DNA from: Pseudomonadota bacterium
GTDB lineage: Bacteria > Pseudomonadota > Gammaproteobacteria > Steroidobacterales > Steroidobacteraceae
Assembly (NCBI GenBank): GCA_018241455.1
Contig: JAFEDW010000117.1
Coordinates: 1-6,551 of the forward strand
DNA: 6,551 bases
Direction: 5' to 3'
Part shown: positions 5,923-6,551 of the stretch, piece after piece
Layout: each line of letters begins with the position of its first letter
Numbering within the stretch: the first letter of the stretch is position 1
Position numbers and translations under genes: made by a program
Notes under the pieces: model-generated
What the model saw: only the letters and a program-made list of their open reading frames with translations
Database searches by the model: none
Told to the model about the DNA's origin: nothing

Positions 5923-5953
5923 CGCATCGATGTCCTAAGTGTAAACAGGCCCT
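5923..5953 (-). repeat. Right terminal inverted repeat of the palindromic element
   Basis: Partner of 5687-5717. Beyond it lie T and then GGGCTCCTG, which on the minus strand contains AGGAG (5962-5958), a possible displaced ribosome binding site. Confidence 0.88.
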
Positions 5954-6013
5954 TGGGCTCCTGTCGCGATCGAGCGCATGTTACACCACGCCCCGGTATG
6001 CGACCGGTGCGGC

Positions 6014-6036
6014 TATGATGGCGCGACCACGGGAGG
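6014..6036 (+). promoter_or_regulatory. Likely -10 element and strong Shine-Dalgarno site of the GFA gene
   Basis: TATGAT at 6014-6019 matches the -10 consensus at five of six positions. I find no convincing -35 box at 17 nt upstream, so the promoter call is tentative. GGGAGG at 6031-6036 (extending to GGGAGGA) sits a few bases before ATG 6043 and is the best ribosome binding site in the window. It fixes the GFA start. Confidence 0.5.
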
Positions 6037-6042
6037 ACTCGC

Positions 6043-6444
6043 ATGCAAACCCGAATCGCGGCCTGCAGCTGCGGCCAGCTGCGCGCCATCTGCAGCGGCA
6101 CGGCCGGGCGAATCTCGATGTGCCATTGCCTCGCCTGCCAGCGGCGCAGCGGCGCACCGTTCGGCGCGCAGTCGCGCTTCCAGCGCGAGCAGGTGCAGGT
6201 CGAAGGGCGCAGCAGCACGTATACGCGCCGCGCCGACAGCGGCAATACGGTGCGATTCCATTTCTGTCCCGAGTGCGGTTCGACCGTCTACTGGGAGCCC
6301 GGCGCTTTTCCCGACAAGATCACCGTCGCGCTCGGCGCCTTCGCCGACCCGAGCTACCCCGCGCCGGCGCATTCGGTGTGGGAAGCCATGCGCCATCCGT
6401 GGACGCAGCATATTGCCGACGTGCCGATGGAACACCTGGACTGA
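6043..6444 (+). CDS. GFA/CENP-V family zinc-binding protein
   Basis: This 133-residue protein is complete and of normal length for the GFA (glutathione-dependent formaldehyde-activating enzyme-like, CENP-V) family. The zinc cysteines are all present: C8-x-C10 in ACSCGQL, C27-x-C29-x2-C32 in CHCLACQRRSGAPFG, and C75-x2-C78 in FHFCPECGSTVYW. This is the Mss4-like beta-tent fold that binds a structural and a second zinc. Only the founding enzyme was linked to S-hydroxymethylglutathione formation; most members, including short ones such as this, have no proven reaction, so I do not assign one. It has its own promoter region and Shine-Dalgarno site, is transcribed away from the hydratase cluster, and is separated from it by the palindromic repeat. 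No neighbour points to formaldehyde metabolism. Confidence 0.9.
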   Translation: MQTRIAACSCGQLRAICSGTAGRISMCHCLACQRRSGAPFGAQSRFQREQVQVEGRSSTYTRRADSGNTVRFHFCPECGSTVYWEPGAFPDKITVALGAFADPSYPAPAHSVWEAMRHPWTQHIADVPMEHLD

Positions 6445-6551
6445 AATCACCGCGGCCGATGAAGAATCGGCGTCGCCGGGGCCGGTCTGCCCGCGCCGCC
6501 AACTCATACCAGTATTGTTATAGGTCTTCGGGCCACAATGCCGGCATGGGG
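6445..6551 (+). promoter_or_regulatory. Non-coding right edge: small hairpin and possible promoter/operator of the next gene
   Basis: No gene fits here. GCCGAT-GAAGA-ATCGGC (6455-6471) could form a 6-bp hairpin after the GFA stop, but no T-run follows, so it is a weak terminator candidate at best. The AT-richer stretch at 6503-6525 stands out from the GC-rich surroundings. It holds ATAC-CA-GTAT (6506-6515), a short inverted repeat that could be a repressor site, followed by TTATAG, which resembles a -10 box. CACAAT at 6534-6539 lies 6 nt before an ATG at 6546, an arrangement seen for leaderless starts. The window ends before any coding sequence can be judged. Confidence 0.3.

Larger units (their letters stand above)
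5687..5953. repeat. 267-bp palindromic repeat element, MITE/BIME-like, with two inverted modules
   Basis: The element is bounded by 31-bp inverted repeats at 5687-5717 and 5923-5953 (29/31 identical, outer end AGGGCCTGTTTACACTT). Going inward from both ends there are 23 nt, then an identical CAAGGCGCGA box (5741-5750; reverse complement at 5890-5899), 32 nt holding a hairpin, and an identical GAGCAACGCCG box (5783-5793; reverse complement at 5847-5857). The spacings are exactly equal in the two arms while the sequence between the boxes has diverged. The centre (5811-5824) is GC-rich. No protein-coding frame fits it. A possible 5-bp direct repeat, GGGCT, lies at 5682-5686 and 5955-5959. I take it to be a non-autonomous mobile repeat or paired REP-type element moved in trans. 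Other copies cannot be checked from this window. Confidence 0.85.

Noticed and set aside
5687..5953. Rho-independent terminator
   Set aside because: The stems are long and GC-rich, but none is followed by a T-run, and the flanking genes diverge, so no transcript needs to end there.
5685..6245. Minus-strand open frame across the repeat and the start of the GFA gene
   Set aside because: It covers the palindromic element and is antisense to the GFA gene, and shows no recognisable domain.
6455..6471. Terminator after the GFA gene
   Set aside because: A 6-bp hairpin without a following T-run is too weak to call as a terminator.

Overview
The window is GC-rich bacterial chromosome, densely coded, with GTG starts and very short intergenic gaps. 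The protein set (DOMON-like protein plus NamZ, a lone ParB-like protein, a WaaE-type glycosyltransferase, a GFA-family protein) suggests a Gammaproteobacterium of the Xanthomonadales/Nevskiales/Steroidobacterales kind. No rRNA or marker gene is present, so this placement is inference. I see no phage, plasmid, tRNA or CRISPR features.

Layout. (1) 1-1487, plus strand: the 3' end of a DOMON-like gene, overlapping by ATGA with a complete NamZ-type exo-beta-N-acetylmuramidase (DUF1343, GH171). The NamZ protein has no signal peptide, which fits cytosolic peptidoglycan recycling. (2) 1484-5681, minus strand: five tightly packed genes, transcribed right to left: a MaoC-type hotdog hydratase, a HpcH/CitE-type CoA ester lyase (GTGA overlap), a zinc-independent medium-chain reductase, a family 2 glycosyltransferase of the WaaE/KdtX kind, and a ParB-like protein with a Lys/Ala tail. 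The hydratase-lyase-reductase trio looks like catabolism of a branched or dicarboxylic acyl-CoA. The last two genes are probably unrelated passengers in the same transcription unit. The ParB-like gene and namZ converge and share a 4-base CTAG in which both stop codons lie. (3) 5682-6042: a 361-bp gap between divergent genes, mostly filled by a 267-bp palindromic repeat element. (4) 6043-6444, plus strand: a GFA/CENP-V-type zinc protein with a strong Shine-Dalgarno site. (5) 6445-6551: non-coding, probably the promoter of the next gene to the right.

The most unusual item is the repeat at 5687-5953. It has 31-bp terminal inverted repeats (29/31 identical). Inside are two copies of one structural module facing each other, each built as stem, CAAGGCGCGA box, hairpin, GAGCAACGCCG box, stem. 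The boxes are identical, all spacings are identical to the base, and the sequence between them has diverged. The central 5-bp hairpins differ at three of five base pairs, yet both members of each pair changed together, so pairing is kept. This points to selection on a folded nucleic acid. A possible 5-bp target duplication (GGGCT) flanks the element, and an AGGAG motif lies just outside its far end. Together these suggest that the element inserted between the hydratase gene and its ribosome binding site.
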